From Devosia geojensis (GTDB taxonomy: Bacteria; Pseudomonadota; Alphaproteobacteria; Rhizobiales; Devosiaceae): a DNA stretch of 64,000 bases. A model generated the notes under the pieces. The model saw only the letters and a list, made by a program, of their open reading frames with translations, did no database searches and had not been told where the DNA came from. Within the stretch, counting starts at the first letter, position 1; the number at the start of each line of letters is the position of its first letter. The DNA lies in NCBI RefSeq assembly GCF_000969415.1, contig NZ_JZEX01000108.1:98663-162662 (forward strand), given 5' to 3'. A program made the translations under genes and the position numbers. This document shows, in pieces, positions 33,267 to 42,348 of this stretch.

Positions 33267-34721
33267 ATGCCCAAGATGCGACATCAGATCGCTTCCCTGC
33301 TTCTGCGCGCCCGCCGCAGCGGCTTGCGGCCCCCCGAGTCGATGCGGTGGGTGGCGCACAAGCTTATGCAATCGCTGCTCTCTGCTCAGTCTCCGGTCGA
33401 CCCCTGGACGACGACGCTGGTGGGTGGCCAGCCGCTCGGACCGATGCCGGCCGCGCTCGCGGTTCCTGCGAGCCCGATAGCGCCGCAAACTGGCGCCGGC
33501 TGCGCGCGGCGGGTGAAATGCCTCATCGTCACGGGCATCCTCGATGCCGGCGGCAGCGACGAAGTGGTCGCGTTCCTGGCCCGTCACCTACCGCACTTCG
33601 GCATCGACACCATGGTTGGCCATACGGGCGCCATTGTCGCCGGATCGACGACCGGCGGAAGAGTGCCGCGCCTGCTTGCCTCCGAAGGCATAGAGGTTGC
33701 CGAGGTGCGCGAAGAGGATGCCGAGCTTCTCCTCGAGAAGTGGCGTCCCGACGTTATCAGCGCCCACGTCCCGCCGCCCTGCTGGCTGCGCGCGGCGCGG
33801 CGCCGTGGCGTTCCGTTCATCGAAACCCTGCATGGCATGCACGGTCTCTACGGCGCGGGCCGCACGGCGGAGGAAAGCCGCAGCGAGCACGTCTGGGGGT
33901 TCGTCGCGGTCAGCAACCTCGTGCGCAGGCAATACCTCGAAATGAACCCGAGGCTGGCCGGCGATCGGATAAGCACCGTTCCCAACAGCGTCGATCTCGA
34001 CCGCATGCGCCTTCCCAGCCGCGCCTCCGCCCGCCGATGGCTGAACCTCAGCAACAACGACTTTCTCTTCGTCTCCCACTCCCGCCTGGCGCTGCAGAAG
34101 AACAGCTATGCCCTCGTCGACGCCTTCGGCGAATTTGCCGCGATCAACCCGCGGGTTCATCTGCTTCTTGCCGGCCGGTGCGACGATGTCGCCTACGCCC
34201 GCCAGGTGCTGGACCTGCGCGACAGCCTGCCGTGCGGCGACCGGATACACCTGCGCGATCACGTTGGCTGGCCCGGCGCAATCCTGGCGGCGGCCGATGC
34301 CTTCGTTCTCGCGAGCTTCTTCGAAGGCTGGTCCCTGGCATCGATGGAGGCCCTCTGCGCCGGCCTACCCGTGATCATGAGCGACGTCGGCGGCGCAAGG
34401 GAACAGATCGGCGAAGCCCGGCGCGGCATTCTCATCGACAATCCGCTGGGCAATCCGATGGCGGTCGACTGGGACAGGATCCGGAGTGTTCTCTACACGC
34501 CTCAGGCCAACCGGCGGCAGTTGCTGGACGCATTCGAGGACATCTACGAAGACCGGGCGGACTGGTCGGATCGGCGCGAGAGCCTGCGGCGGGAATCCCT
34601 CGAAAGATTCCACCCCGACAGCTCCCTTGCCGGGCACGCGAGACTGCTGCGTTGCGCGGCGGAAGAGAGCCACGGGCTCCGGTCTAACAAAGGACTGGTC
34701 GATCTCGGCCAGGGTCGGTAG
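33267..34721 (+). CDS. Family 4 glycosyltransferase (GT-B)
   Basis: A 484-residue transferase. The N-terminal 75 residues are variable; LIVTGILDAGGSDEVVAFL begins the acceptor domain. The donor domain has FVAVSNLVRRQYL, TVPNSVDL, FVSHSRLALQKNSYALVDAF and the E-x7-E-type motif in ASFFEGWSLASMEALCAGLP. The ATG at 33267 has GGGGGAG nine bases upstream; in-frame GTG/TTG/ATG codons from 33243 are possible earlier starts. It leads a short plus-strand pair with the next GT2 gene. Donor sugar unknown. Confidence 0.85.
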   Translation: MPKMRHQIASLLLRARRSGLRPPESMRWVAHKLMQSLLSAQSPVDPWTTTLVGGQPLGPMPAALAVPASPIAPQTGAGCARRVKCLIVTGILDAGGSDEVVAFLARHLPHFGIDTMVGHTGAIVAGSTTGGRVPRLLASEGIEVAEVREEDAELLLEKWRPDVISAHVPPPCWLRAARRRGVPFIETLHGMHGLYGAGRTAEESRSEHVWGFVAVSNLVRRQYLEMNPRLAGDRISTVPNSVDLDRMRLPSRASARRWLNLSNNDFLFVSHSRLALQKNSYALVDAFGEFAAINPRVHLLLAGRCDDVAYARQVLDLRDSLPCGDRIHLRDHVGWPGAILAAADAFVLASFFEGWSLASMEALCAGLPVIMSDVGGAREQIGEARRGILIDNPLGNPMAVDWDRIRSVLYTPQANRRQLLDAFEDIYEDRADWSDRRESLRRESLERFHPDSSLAGHARLLRCAAEESHGLRSNKGLVDLGQGR

Positions 34722-34726
34722 CTGGA

Positions 34727-35728
34727 ATGTCTTACGCTCCCGCCACTCTATCGCTGCCCCTCGTTTCGGTGATCATCCCCGCCTTCAATCGCGCCGCTAC
34801 CATCCGGGCGGCAATCGAAAGCGTACTGCGACAGACCTATGCGAACGTCGAGGTGATCGTCGTCGACGACTGCTCGGGCGACGATACGGTGGGTGCAGTA
34901 CGGGCACTGAGTGACACCCGTCTTCGTCTCATATCGACGCCGCGCAACCTCGGCAGCAGCAGCGCACGCAATCAGGGCGTGGCAGTCTCGCGCGGTCGCT
35001 GGATCGCTTTCCAGGACAGCGACGACGAATGGCTGCCGACCAAGCTCGAAAAACAGATGGCCCGGCTCCTGGCGCCGGGGAGCAGCGACATCGCCGGCTA
35101 TTGCGGGCTGCTCACCGTCAGCGCCATCGATTGTCGGCCAGGCGAGCGCTCATCGCCTCACTATACGCCCGGTTCCTCGATCGTCGGTGTGGAGCGCGGA
35201 CTGGGCGATGCGCTGCTCGAGCGCAACTTCGTCAGCACGCAGACCCTCGTCGTCAGCCGCGAGGCCCTCGACGCGGTGGGCGGGTTCGACGAGACGCTGC
35301 TCGCCGTCGAGGACTGGGATCTGGCCCTGCGTCTCGCCCGACACGGATCTTTCGCCTTCATCGATGAACCGCTGGTGCTGCAGAAATTCTCCGCCAACAG
35401 CCTCTCGCGCGATAACCGCAAGCTTTTGCTGGCACAGCAGCAAGTGCTGGCGAAGCACGCTGACCTCTTCGCCCGGCACCCGGACGTGCTGGCGCGGCAC
35501 TATTATCTGCTGGCGGGCGGTTGCCGCAGGCTTGGTGATCTGCCAGGCGCCCGTGCCTATCTCGGCAAGGCGCTGGGCCTGCGCCCGATAGATCCCCGCT
35601 TTCTGGCGATGGCGGGTCTCGTCGCCCTGAGAGGTTTCGCGTCCTCCGCCGTTCATCCGGCTTCGCGGCTCGGTCTCTTCAGGAGGCGGCGCGCCATTTC
35701 GCCGAGGCCCGGGCGTAGCGAGCGATAG
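34727..35728 (+). CDS. Family 2 glycosyltransferase
   Basis: A 333-residue GT-A enzyme: LVSVIIPAFNRAATIRAAIE, VIVVDDCSGDDT, NLGSSSARNQGV and IAFQDSDDEWLP (DxDD metal motif), then FDETLLAVEDWDLALRLAR. Residues 240-333 are helical with a repeat-like stretch (LLAGGCRRLGDLPGARAYLG) and an Arg-rich tail. The last 76 bases overlap the opposing GT61 gene. It starts five bases after the GT4 gene stop. Confidence 0.87.
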   Translation: MSYAPATLSLPLVSVIIPAFNRAATIRAAIESVLRQTYANVEVIVVDDCSGDDTVGAVRALSDTRLRLISTPRNLGSSSARNQGVAVSRGRWIAFQDSDDEWLPTKLEKQMARLLAPGSSDIAGYCGLLTVSAIDCRPGERSSPHYTPGSSIVGVERGLGDALLERNFVSTQTLVVSREALDAVGGFDETLLAVEDWDLALRLARHGSFAFIDEPLVLQKFSANSLSRDNRKLLLAQQQVLAKHADLFARHPDVLARHYYLLAGGCRRLGDLPGARAYLGKALGLRPIDPRFLAMAGLVALRGFASSAVHPASRLGLFRRRRAISPRPGRSER

Positions 35729-36768
35729 GCGATCTCCGGAAGGCTTGCTGCTAGCGTGCGGCGTTTGCGCGTCCGCCAACCCTGGGGCTGCTGAGGCCAG
35801 CCCAGTTGGTCGAGACCGGATTCCAGCGCATCGATATCGAACAACATGGTTTGCCGCCCGCCGAAGGTTCGGCCGCTGAAGGGAATGAAGCGGGCATCAA
35901 CGCCGCTGATGACGTTGCACAGAACCTGCGTCGGGGCGGGCCTGCCCTCGTAGCGAGGATCTCCGAGCTCGATTAGCGTCGCGCCCTCCTGCATGAACAC
36001 CGCGTTGTGCAAAGCCGAACCGGAAAAGCCGGCCAGCACCGTACAGTGACGATAAAGGCCGATCTGGTGAAGAAAGGGCAGGGTCTCCGGATAGACGATC
36101 TCGAACCCGCGGTTCCGGAACGCGTCCTCGACCAGCACCTCGTTGGCCATCACTCGGTCGAAGTTGCGGCGGCTGAACTGCCGTCGCGACAGATAGAGAC
36201 GTTCCGGCTGATCCGCCCGGCGCGCAGCATCGGTGTTGATCTGCTGGTAGACCCATCGCAGCCGGGGATCGACCGAGTGGTTGAGGCGCAGCAGCCGTTC
36301 GGGGACCGTCAGGTGCGCGCAGCACAGCACCTCGTCCGGGACGAGCCGGACCTGCTCCGGCGCGATGCCGAAGCGGGCGAGGCAGTGATGAGTGTATTCG
36401 GGCCGCGCGGAGCCGAACACGAATGGATGGAACAGCACATAGTCGAAGCTCGCAATGTCGAGCCCCGCGAAGATCCAGAAGGTCGACAGCGTCTCGGTGA
36501 CGAAGTGGCCGTAGTGGCCGCCCATGAAATGACCGAGATAGAGGCCGCGCCCGGCGATCGCCCGGGGAGAGGTCCGCACCGTCGCCCGTTCCGGATTGCG
36601 GGTGCGCATCAGGTCGCCATGATGGCCGCCGAACCGTTCGGAGAGTGCGACCCTGCTCCCGTCGGCACGATAGACGCAGCCGCTGAGATCGCCCGGCACG
36701 CCGCTGATATGGGTGGGCGTGACCAGTGCGCCCTTGACGATTTCGAAGGAGCGCGAGAAGCCGTTCAA
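35653..36768 (-). CDS. GT61-like glycosyltransferase (DUF563)
   Basis: A 371-residue protein starting at TTG. GHFMGGHYGHFVTETLSTFW and PERLYLSRRQFSRRNF are typical of the GT61 family, as are MANEVLVEDAFRNRGFEIVY and VLAGFSGSALHNAVFMQEGA. The enzyme is probably cytoplasmic, and the donor sugar is unknown. Its 3' end overlaps the convergent GT2 gene by 76 bases. The ribosome binding site before the TTG is weak, so the start is uncertain. It lies ten bases after the next GT2 gene on the same strand. Confidence 0.8.
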   Translation of the reverse strand: MNGFSRSFEIVKGALVTPTHISGVPGDLSGCVYRADGSRVALSERFGGHHGDLMRTRNPERATVRTSPRAIAGRGLYLGHFMGGHYGHFVTETLSTFWIFAGLDIASFDYVLFHPFVFGSARPEYTHHCLARFGIAPEQVRLVPDEVLCCAHLTVPERLLRLNHSVDPRLRWVYQQINTDAARRADQPERLYLSRRQFSRRNFDRVMANEVLVEDAFRNRGFEIVYPETLPFLHQIGLYRHCTVLAGFSGSALHNAVFMQEGATLIELGDPRYEGRPAPTQVLCNVISGVDARFIPFSGRTFGGRQTMLFDIDALESGLDQLGWPQQPQGWRTRKRRTLAASLPEIAYRSLRPGLGEMARRLLKRPSREAG

Positions 36769-36778
36769 TTTCTCGGCC

Positions 36779-37771
36779 CTATGGATGGCGCGGCGACATC
36801 ATGCGCCGGGCCGAGGCCAGCCGCCGCCATGCGGTGGGGCCGATGGCCCGCTTGGTGGAAAGTTTCAGGAATGGCAGGGACCATTCGATGCCAGGATCGA
36901 TCTGGCGCGCATAAGCGGTGATCTCCTGGCATGCCGCCATCTCGCCGGCGTTGAAGGCGATGTGGGCCATGCGCAACGCCTCCTGTCCCAGGGCGCGGTC
37001 GAAGCGGAGCTGCACCGCATGACTGCGGGCCGCTGCCGCCTTGCAGTTGAGGATGAAGGCTTCGATGGCCGCTTCCCGCTGCCGCAGCTCGGGCAGCGCG
37101 GCATCGGCCGTCCACAGAGACATGTTGGCGGCGTGCCGGCGGTAGACGGCCTGGTCCGCATTGACGAAGGCGACCCGTCCGAGCGCGGCCAGCCGCAGCC
37201 ACATCTCCATGTCGCCCGAGTGGTGGAGCTCGGGCCTGTAGTGTCCTGCCGCCTTCTGCATCGCCGTGCGCACCACGGCCGTGGGCGTCGGCACGATATT
37301 GCTCGCCCCCGACAGCTCGATGAAGCGGATACCCTCGAGGACAGTATCGGCGCGAGCTTTGGGCAGGGGGCGGATAGGGGTTGCGTGGCCGTCGATGTCC
37401 AGCAGCTGCGCATTGCCGAAGCAGAACGCTATGGCCCCATCGGCGGCGATATGGCCTGCGGCACGCGCCAGCGCGCCGGGCAGCAGATAGTCGTCCGCCG
37501 AGAGCAGCAGGAAGCAATCCGCCTCCGCCCAGTCCATGCCTTCGTTGTAGGTCGCGATGTGTCCGCGATTGCTGGCGTGCACCAGGGTCGTCACCCGCGG
37601 ATCGCCGAGCGCAATATCCCGGGCGATCTCACCCGAACCGTCCGGCGATGCATCGTCAATGATCAGTACCCGGACGGCGACGTCCGCCTGCTCCAGCATG
37701 CTCTGCACGCACTCGCGCAGGAACCGTCCATAGCAATAACAGGGAATGACGACGTCGACGGTGGGAAGCAC
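36779..37771 (-). CDS. Family 2 glycosyltransferase
   Basis: A 330-residue GT-A transferase starting at GTG (VDVVIPCYCYGRFLRECVQS), with AGGAG six bases upstream. RVLIIDDASPDGS, ASNRGHIATYNEGM and CFLLLSADDYLLPGAL (ADD metal motif) follow, then HSGDMEMWLRLAALG. The rest is helical. It is divergent from the amino-sugar operon across a 253-base gap and probably co-transcribed with the GT61-like gene. Confidence 0.86.
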   Translation of the reverse strand: MLPTVDVVIPCYCYGRFLRECVQSMLEQADVAVRVLIIDDASPDGSGEIARDIALGDPRVTTLVHASNRGHIATYNEGMDWAEADCFLLLSADDYLLPGALARAAGHIAADGAIAFCFGNAQLLDIDGHATPIRPLPKARADTVLEGIRFIELSGASNIVPTPTAVVRTAMQKAAGHYRPELHHSGDMEMWLRLAALGRVAFVNADQAVYRRHAANMSLWTADAALPELRQREAAIEAFILNCKAAAARSHAVQLRFDRALGQEALRMAHIAFNAGEMAACQEITAYARQIDPGIEWSLPFLKLSTKRAIGPTAWRRLASARRMMSPRHP

Positions 37772-38024
37772 AGCCTGCTCCTGCTTGTCGGGCCGGCGCA
37801 TTCGACCCGCAGGTCTCGAATACCGGCACACATGCGGAGAGCACATAGACCGTAGGGTTTAGTCGGCCGGCAGTCTGGAGAGGAGCGCTGCCCCGGATTC
37901 CCGCTCCATCGAACGATGTATTTTGCGCCAACGAGCGGCTGGTAATCTCGGAAGACGATCGGTTCCACACCCATCCATTTGGCAACATTGAACTAATTCC
38001 ACCCAAGGCAGATCGAGGGGCACC

Positions 38025-38528
38025 ATGATTGTAGGATCGGCATTGGGTAGGGATGTGGTCATCCAGCATCCGGAACTGGTCAACCTCTATGGCTGCGACG
38101 TGGGCGACGAGACGCGCATAGGCACGTTCGTCGAAATCCAGAAGGGCGCTGTCGTCGGAGAACGGTGCAAGATTTCCAGCCATTGCTTCATCTGCGAGGG
38201 CGTCACCATCGAGGATGGCGTGTTCCTCGGTCATGGGGTGATGTTCACCAACGACCTCTATCCCCGTGCGGTCGGTGTCGATGGCGAACTGAAGGGCAAG
38301 GACGACTGGACGCTGACCCGGACCCTCGTGTGCCGCAACGCCTCGATCGGCAGCAACTCCACCATCCTCGCGGGCGTGACGATCGGCGAGTACGCGCTCG
38401 TCGGCGCCGGCGCGGTGGTGACGCGCAGCGTTCCGCCGGGCGCCGTGGTGGCCGGCGTTCCCGCCCGCATCGTCGGGCAGGTGACGGACATGCCCGTGGC
38501 CCGCAAACGCCGGGGAGCACTGTCATGA
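38025..38528 (+). CDS. Hexapeptide-repeat N-acetyltransferase, WlbB-like
   Basis: A 167-residue left-handed beta-helix protein. Hexapeptide repeats run from about 15 to 150 (DETRIGTFVEIQKGAVVG, GSNSTILAGVTIGEYALVGA), ending GAVVAGVPARIVGQ. GHGVMFTNDLYPRAVG matches the catalytic region of UDP-2-acetamido-3-amino-sugar N-acetyltransferases (WlbB/WbpD type). GAGGGG lies four bases before the ATG. The following dehydrogenase and aminotransferase fit a Wlb-like route: oxidise C3, aminate, acetylate. The operon continues with ATGA overlaps. Confidence 0.85.
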   Translation: MIVGSALGRDVVIQHPELVNLYGCDVGDETRIGTFVEIQKGAVVGERCKISSHCFICEGVTIEDGVFLGHGVMFTNDLYPRAVGVDGELKGKDDWTLTRTLVCRNASIGSNSTILAGVTIGEYALVGAGAVVTRSVPPGAVVAGVPARIVGQVTDMPVARKRRGALS

Positions 38529-39562
38529 TCGGCATGGCGGTCATCGGCTACGGCTACTGGGGTCCCAACCTCGTCCGCAACATCGTGGACATTCCTCATG
38601 CCCAGCTGCGCTACGTCTGCGATCTGCAGACCGAGAGGCTCGCCGGCATCCGCGCGCGCTATCCGGCCGTCGCCGTGACGGAAAACGCCGATGACATTCT
38701 GGCGGACCCGGCCGTCCATGCCGTTGCGATCGCTACGCCCGTCGCCACGCACTACGATCTCGCCATGCGGGCCTTGCGCGCGGGCAAGCACGTCTTTGTC
38801 GAAAAGCCCCTGGCCGATTCCAGTGTCCGCGCCCAGCGCCTGGTCGATGAAGCGGCGAAACGGGGCCTTGTTCTTGCGGTCGATCACACCTTCATCCACA
38901 CGGGCGCGGTGCGCATGATGCGCGATCTCGCCGAGAACGCGCTGGGCGAGCTCTACTACTACGACTCCGTGCGGGTGAACCTTGGCCTCTTTCAGCAGGA
39001 CGTCAGCGTCGTCTGGGACCTGGCCGTCCATGACCTGTCGATCATGGACTATGTCCTTCCGCAGAAGCCCGTCGCCCTCGCCGCGACCGGGATGAGCCAC
39101 ATCCCTGGCGGCCCCGCCAACATCGCCTACCTGACGCTCTATTTTCCGGGCCATCTCATCGCGCACGTGCACGTCAACTGGCTCGCGCCGGTCAAGATCC
39201 GCCGTACGCTCCTCGGCGGCAGCCAGAAGATGATCGTCTACGACGATCTCGAGCCCAGCGAGAAGATCAAGGTCTACGACAAGGGCATAACCCTCTCGGA
39301 CGCGCGTGCGCGGCGGGGGGAGGCGCGGCGCCAGCAGCTCATCGGCTACCGCAGCGGCGACATGACGGCCCCCCATCTCGAGATCGGCGAGGCTCTTGCC
39401 CGCGAACTTCGCGAGTTCGTCGCCTGCATCGAGAATGCCCGCTCGCCGCTGGCCGACGGCAACGCCGGACTGCGCGTGGTGCGGCTGCTCGAAGCCGCGA
39501 GCCGGTCGCTTTCCGAACGCGGGCGCATCGTCGAATTCGACTCCGAGGGAGTTCCGGCATGA
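38525..39562 (+). CDS. Gfo/Idh/MocA-family sugar dehydrogenase, WlbA-like
   Basis: A 345-residue NAD-dependent oxidoreductase. AVIGYGYWGPNLVRNI is the Rossmann motif, AVAIATPVATHYDLAMRAL and GKHVFVEKPLADS (the EKP motif) follow, and VWDLAVHDLSIMDY carries the catalytic His region. GGSQKMIVYDDLEPSEKIKV is seen in nucleotide-sugar 3-dehydrogenases such as WlbA. It likely oxidises C3 of a UDP- or dTDP-sugar to allow transamination. ATGA overlaps at both ends. Confidence 0.87.
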   Translation: MIGMAVIGYGYWGPNLVRNIVDIPHAQLRYVCDLQTERLAGIRARYPAVAVTENADDILADPAVHAVAIATPVATHYDLAMRALRAGKHVFVEKPLADSSVRAQRLVDEAAKRGLVLAVDHTFIHTGAVRMMRDLAENALGELYYYDSVRVNLGLFQQDVSVVWDLAVHDLSIMDYVLPQKPVALAATGMSHIPGGPANIAYLTLYFPGHLIAHVHVNWLAPVKIRRTLLGGSQKMIVYDDLEPSEKIKVYDKGITLSDARARRGEARRQQLIGYRSGDMTAPHLEIGEALARELREFVACIENARSPLADGNAGLRVVRLLEAASRSLSERGRIVEFDSEGVPA

Positions 39563-40662
39563 TCCCGCTTCTCGACCTCAGGGCCCAGTATCAGGGCGTC
39601 AGCCACGAAATCGAAGCGGCGGCGCTGCGGGTGCTGTCCTCGGGACAATATGTGATGGGACCCGAGGTGGAAGCGTTCGAGCAGGCGTTCGCCGGCTACT
39701 GCAACGTCCGCCATGCCATAGCGGTCAACAGCGGCACGAGCGCCCTGCATCTGGCGTTGCTGGCGGCAGGAGTGGGGCAGGGGCACGAGGTCATCACCAC
39801 CCCGTTCACCTTCGTCGCCACCACCGCGGCCATCTGCTTGGCCGGCGCGCGACCCGTCTTCGTCGACATTGATCCGGTGAGCCTCAACCTCGATCCCACC
39901 CATATCGCCGCGGCCATCACGCCGCGCACCAGGGCGATACTGCCGGTGCATCTCCATGGCATGACGGCCGACATGGACCCCATCCTCTCGATCGCGCGCC
40001 AGGCGGGCATTCACGTCATCGAGGATGCCTGCCAGGCGCATGGTGCTCTCTATCACGGCCGCCGGGCCGGCAGCATGGGGATTTCCGGTTGCTTCAGCTT
40101 CTATCCGGGCAAGAACCTCGGCGCGGCCGGGGAGGGCGGCATGGTGGTCACCGACGATGACGATCAGGCTGCGCACATCCGGTGCCTGCGCGATTGGGGC
40201 CAGGAAGGCCGATACAACCACGTGATGCGCGGCTTCAACTACCGCATGGATGCGCTGCAGGCCGCGATCCTCGGCGTGAAACTGCGTCATCTTGAGGCCT
40301 GGACCGAAGCCCGCCGCGCCCACGCCCGCCGCTACGACAGCCTGCTGCGCGGCAGCGCGGTCGAAACGCCCCATGAGATTTCCGGCTGTCGGCACGTCTA
40401 TCACGTCTACGCCGTTCGTTCGGCCGCCCGCGGCCTGCTGCGTGCCGCGCTGGCGAGCCGGGGCGTCGACACCGGCATGCACTATCCCCGCCCGGTGCAC
40501 CTGCAGAAGGCATACGCGGACCTGGGATATCGCGAGGGAGATTTTCCCTGCGCCGAAACCGCCGCCGAGCAGGTGCTCTCGCTCCCGCTCTATCCCGAAC
40601 TGAGCGAGCGGCAGATCGATATCGTCGCGGCCGCTGTTCGGAGCGACGCCTATGCCGCATAG
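39559..40662 (+). CDS. DegT/DnrJ/EryC1-family sugar aminotransferase, WlbE/WlbC-like
   Basis: A 367-residue PLP aminotransferase. IPLLDLRAQYQ opens as in WlbE-type enzymes, VNSGTSALHLALLAAGV binds the phosphate, VIEDACQAHGA contains the Asp that contacts the pyridine nitrogen, and CFSFYPGKNLGAAGEGG holds the PLP lysine. GFNYRMDALQAAIL is the family dimer motif. It would aminate the keto-sugar produced by the upstream dehydrogenase. Confidence 0.9.
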   Translation: MIPLLDLRAQYQGVSHEIEAAALRVLSSGQYVMGPEVEAFEQAFAGYCNVRHAIAVNSGTSALHLALLAAGVGQGHEVITTPFTFVATTAAICLAGARPVFVDIDPVSLNLDPTHIAAAITPRTRAILPVHLHGMTADMDPILSIARQAGIHVIEDACQAHGALYHGRRAGSMGISGCFSFYPGKNLGAAGEGGMVVTDDDDQAAHIRCLRDWGQEGRYNHVMRGFNYRMDALQAAILGVKLRHLEAWTEARRAHARRYDSLLRGSAVETPHEISGCRHVYHVYAVRSAARGLLRAALASRGVDTGMHYPRPVHLQKAYADLGYREGDFPCAETAAEQVLSLPLYPELSERQIDIVAAAVRSDAYAA

Positions 40663-41371
40663 AGCCGATGCCACCGCACGCCAGGTCGCCGCCTCCCACG
40701 GTCTCGGGAAGATCCCCGAAACGCCAGTTGAGGAGGATTTTGCGACAGCCCTGCGCCAGCTGTTTTCCCCGCCGGACCTCCTCGATCTCTACGGCCGGTT
40801 CGTCATGGGCGAAGGCCGGGTTGACGGCCATATGCGCAGGGCCATCGTGCAAGCTTGTGCGCGCAAATGCGGGGCAGGCCTGACCGTTGGTCCCGGCGCA
40901 CGGTTCCGCGACCTCGGGACCATGGAGTTCGGCGTCGGCGTTCATATCGGGCCGCAGGCGTACATCCAGGGCCGGCATGATGGCACTTGCGTCATTGGCG
41001 ACAAGGTATGGATCGGCCCGCAGGCCTTTCTCGATGCGCGCGATCTCTTCCTCGGCGATCACGTCGGCTGGGGCCCCGGCGCACGCGTTCTGGGCTCGGA
41101 GCACTCGGGTTTTCCATTGGACCAGCCGATCATCGCAACGGACCTGCTGATCCGCCCGGTCGTGGTCGAGGCTTGGGCCGATATCGGCACCAACGCCGTG
41201 CTTCTGCCCGGTGTCACCGTTGGGCGCGGCGCGATCGTGGGGGCTGGGGCAGTCGTAACTGCGGACGTGCCGGCCTTTTCCATCGTGGTCGGCGCCCCGG
41301 CGCGCTTCCTGCGCTGGCGTCAGGATACCGACAGATCGGTCAGCGAACTCAAACTGGGAGCGTCGGAATGA
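40652..41371 (+). CDS. Hexapeptide-repeat acyltransferase (maltose/galactoside acetyltransferase-like)
   Basis: A 239-residue protein. The N-terminal 60 residues are helical (VEEDFATALRQLFSPPDLLD). Residues 75-225 are a left-handed beta-helix (FGVGVHIGPQAYIQGRHDG, GDKVWIGPQAFLDA), ending GRGAIVGAGAVVTADVPAFS and VVGAPARFL. LGSEHSG would carry the catalytic His. It overlaps the upstream aminotransferase gene by 11 bases and the epimerase gene by ATGA. It likely O- or N-acylates a sugar; substrate unknown. Confidence 0.82.
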   Translation: MPHRADATARQVAASHGLGKIPETPVEEDFATALRQLFSPPDLLDLYGRFVMGEGRVDGHMRRAIVQACARKCGAGLTVGPGARFRDLGTMEFGVGVHIGPQAYIQGRHDGTCVIGDKVWIGPQAFLDARDLFLGDHVGWGPGARVLGSEHSGFPLDQPIIATDLLIRPVVVEAWADIGTNAVLLPGVTVGRGAIVGAGAVVTADVPAFSIVVGAPARFLRWRQDTDRSVSELKLGASE

Positions 41372-42348
41372 GGGATAAGCGCATCTTGATCACCGGCGGC
41401 GCGGGGCTCGTCGGTTCCCACATTGCTGAGCTGGTCGCCGGGCAGTCTCCGCGCGAGGTGATCATCCTCGATAATTTCGTCCGCGGCCGTCGGGAGAACC
41501 TGGAAGCCGCCGGCCGGATCTATCCCATGACCATTGTCGCGGGAGACGTCTCCGATACCCGCCTGTTGGCGCGGATCATGGAGGGCGTGGACATCGTCTT
41601 CCACCAGGCCGCCCTGCGTATCACCCAGTGCGCCGAGCAGCCGCGCACCGCCATGGATGTTCTCGTCGGCGGCACGTTCAACGTGCTGGAGGCGGCCGTG
41701 GCGGCCAAGGTGCGGAAGGTCGTCGCGGCATCCTCGGCTTCGGTGCTGGGCATGGCCGAACAATTCCCCACACCCGAAAGTCACCATCCGTACAACAATC
41801 GCACCCTCTACGGAGCCGCCAAGGCATTCAACGAAGGATTGCTCCGCAGTTTCAATGAGATGTACGGTTTACGCTATGTGGCGCTTCGCTATTTCAACGT
41901 CTACGGCCCCCGCATGGACGTCCACGGCGCCTATACCGAGGTCCTCATCCGCTGGATGGAGAACATCGAGGCCGGGCGCCCGCCCATGATCCACGGCGAT
42001 GGGCTGCAGACCATGGATTTCATCGATGTTCGCGATGTAGCGCGCGCCAACGTGCTGGCCGCCATGTCCGACCTCGACGACGATGTCTTCAACGTCGCCT
42101 CGGGCGTCGAAACCAGCCTCAATCAGCTCGCCGAGCGACTGCTGTCGGTGATGGGGTCGGAACTGCAGCCGGAATACACCGCTTCGCGCAAGGTCAACGC
42201 GGTGCCCCGGCGCCTCGCCGATACCGCCAGGGCGTCCCGCATGCTCGGCTTCGACGCGTCGATTACCCTCGACCAGGGACTTCGCGATCTTGTCGCATGG
42301 TGGCGTGAGGAGCGGCAACGCTCGTCCGCCCAGGCGGCTGCCGAATGA
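41368..42348 (+). CDS. NAD-dependent nucleotide-sugar epimerase/dehydratase
   Basis: A 326-residue extended SDR. RILITGGAGLVGSHIAELV binds NAD, FHQAALRITQCAEQPRTAMD and AASSASVLG (Ser) follow, and TLYGAAKAFNEGLL gives YxxxK. FNVYGPRMDVHGAYTEVLI and FIDVRDVARANVLAAM resemble UDP-glucose/GlcNAc 4-epimerases. It probably epimerises C4 of a nucleotide sugar for this polysaccharide. The ATG at 41368 overlaps the acyltransferase stop; longer in-frame extensions cut deep into that gene and are rejected. Confidence 0.87.
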   Translation: MRDKRILITGGAGLVGSHIAELVAGQSPREVIILDNFVRGRRENLEAAGRIYPMTIVAGDVSDTRLLARIMEGVDIVFHQAALRITQCAEQPRTAMDVLVGGTFNVLEAAVAAKVRKVVAASSASVLGMAEQFPTPESHHPYNNRTLYGAAKAFNEGLLRSFNEMYGLRYVALRYFNVYGPRMDVHGAYTEVLIRWMENIEAGRPPMIHGDGLQTMDFIDVRDVARANVLAAMSDLDDDVFNVASGVETSLNQLAERLLSVMGSELQPEYTASRKVNAVPRRLADTARASRMLGFDASITLDQGLRDLVAWWREERQRSSAQAAAE

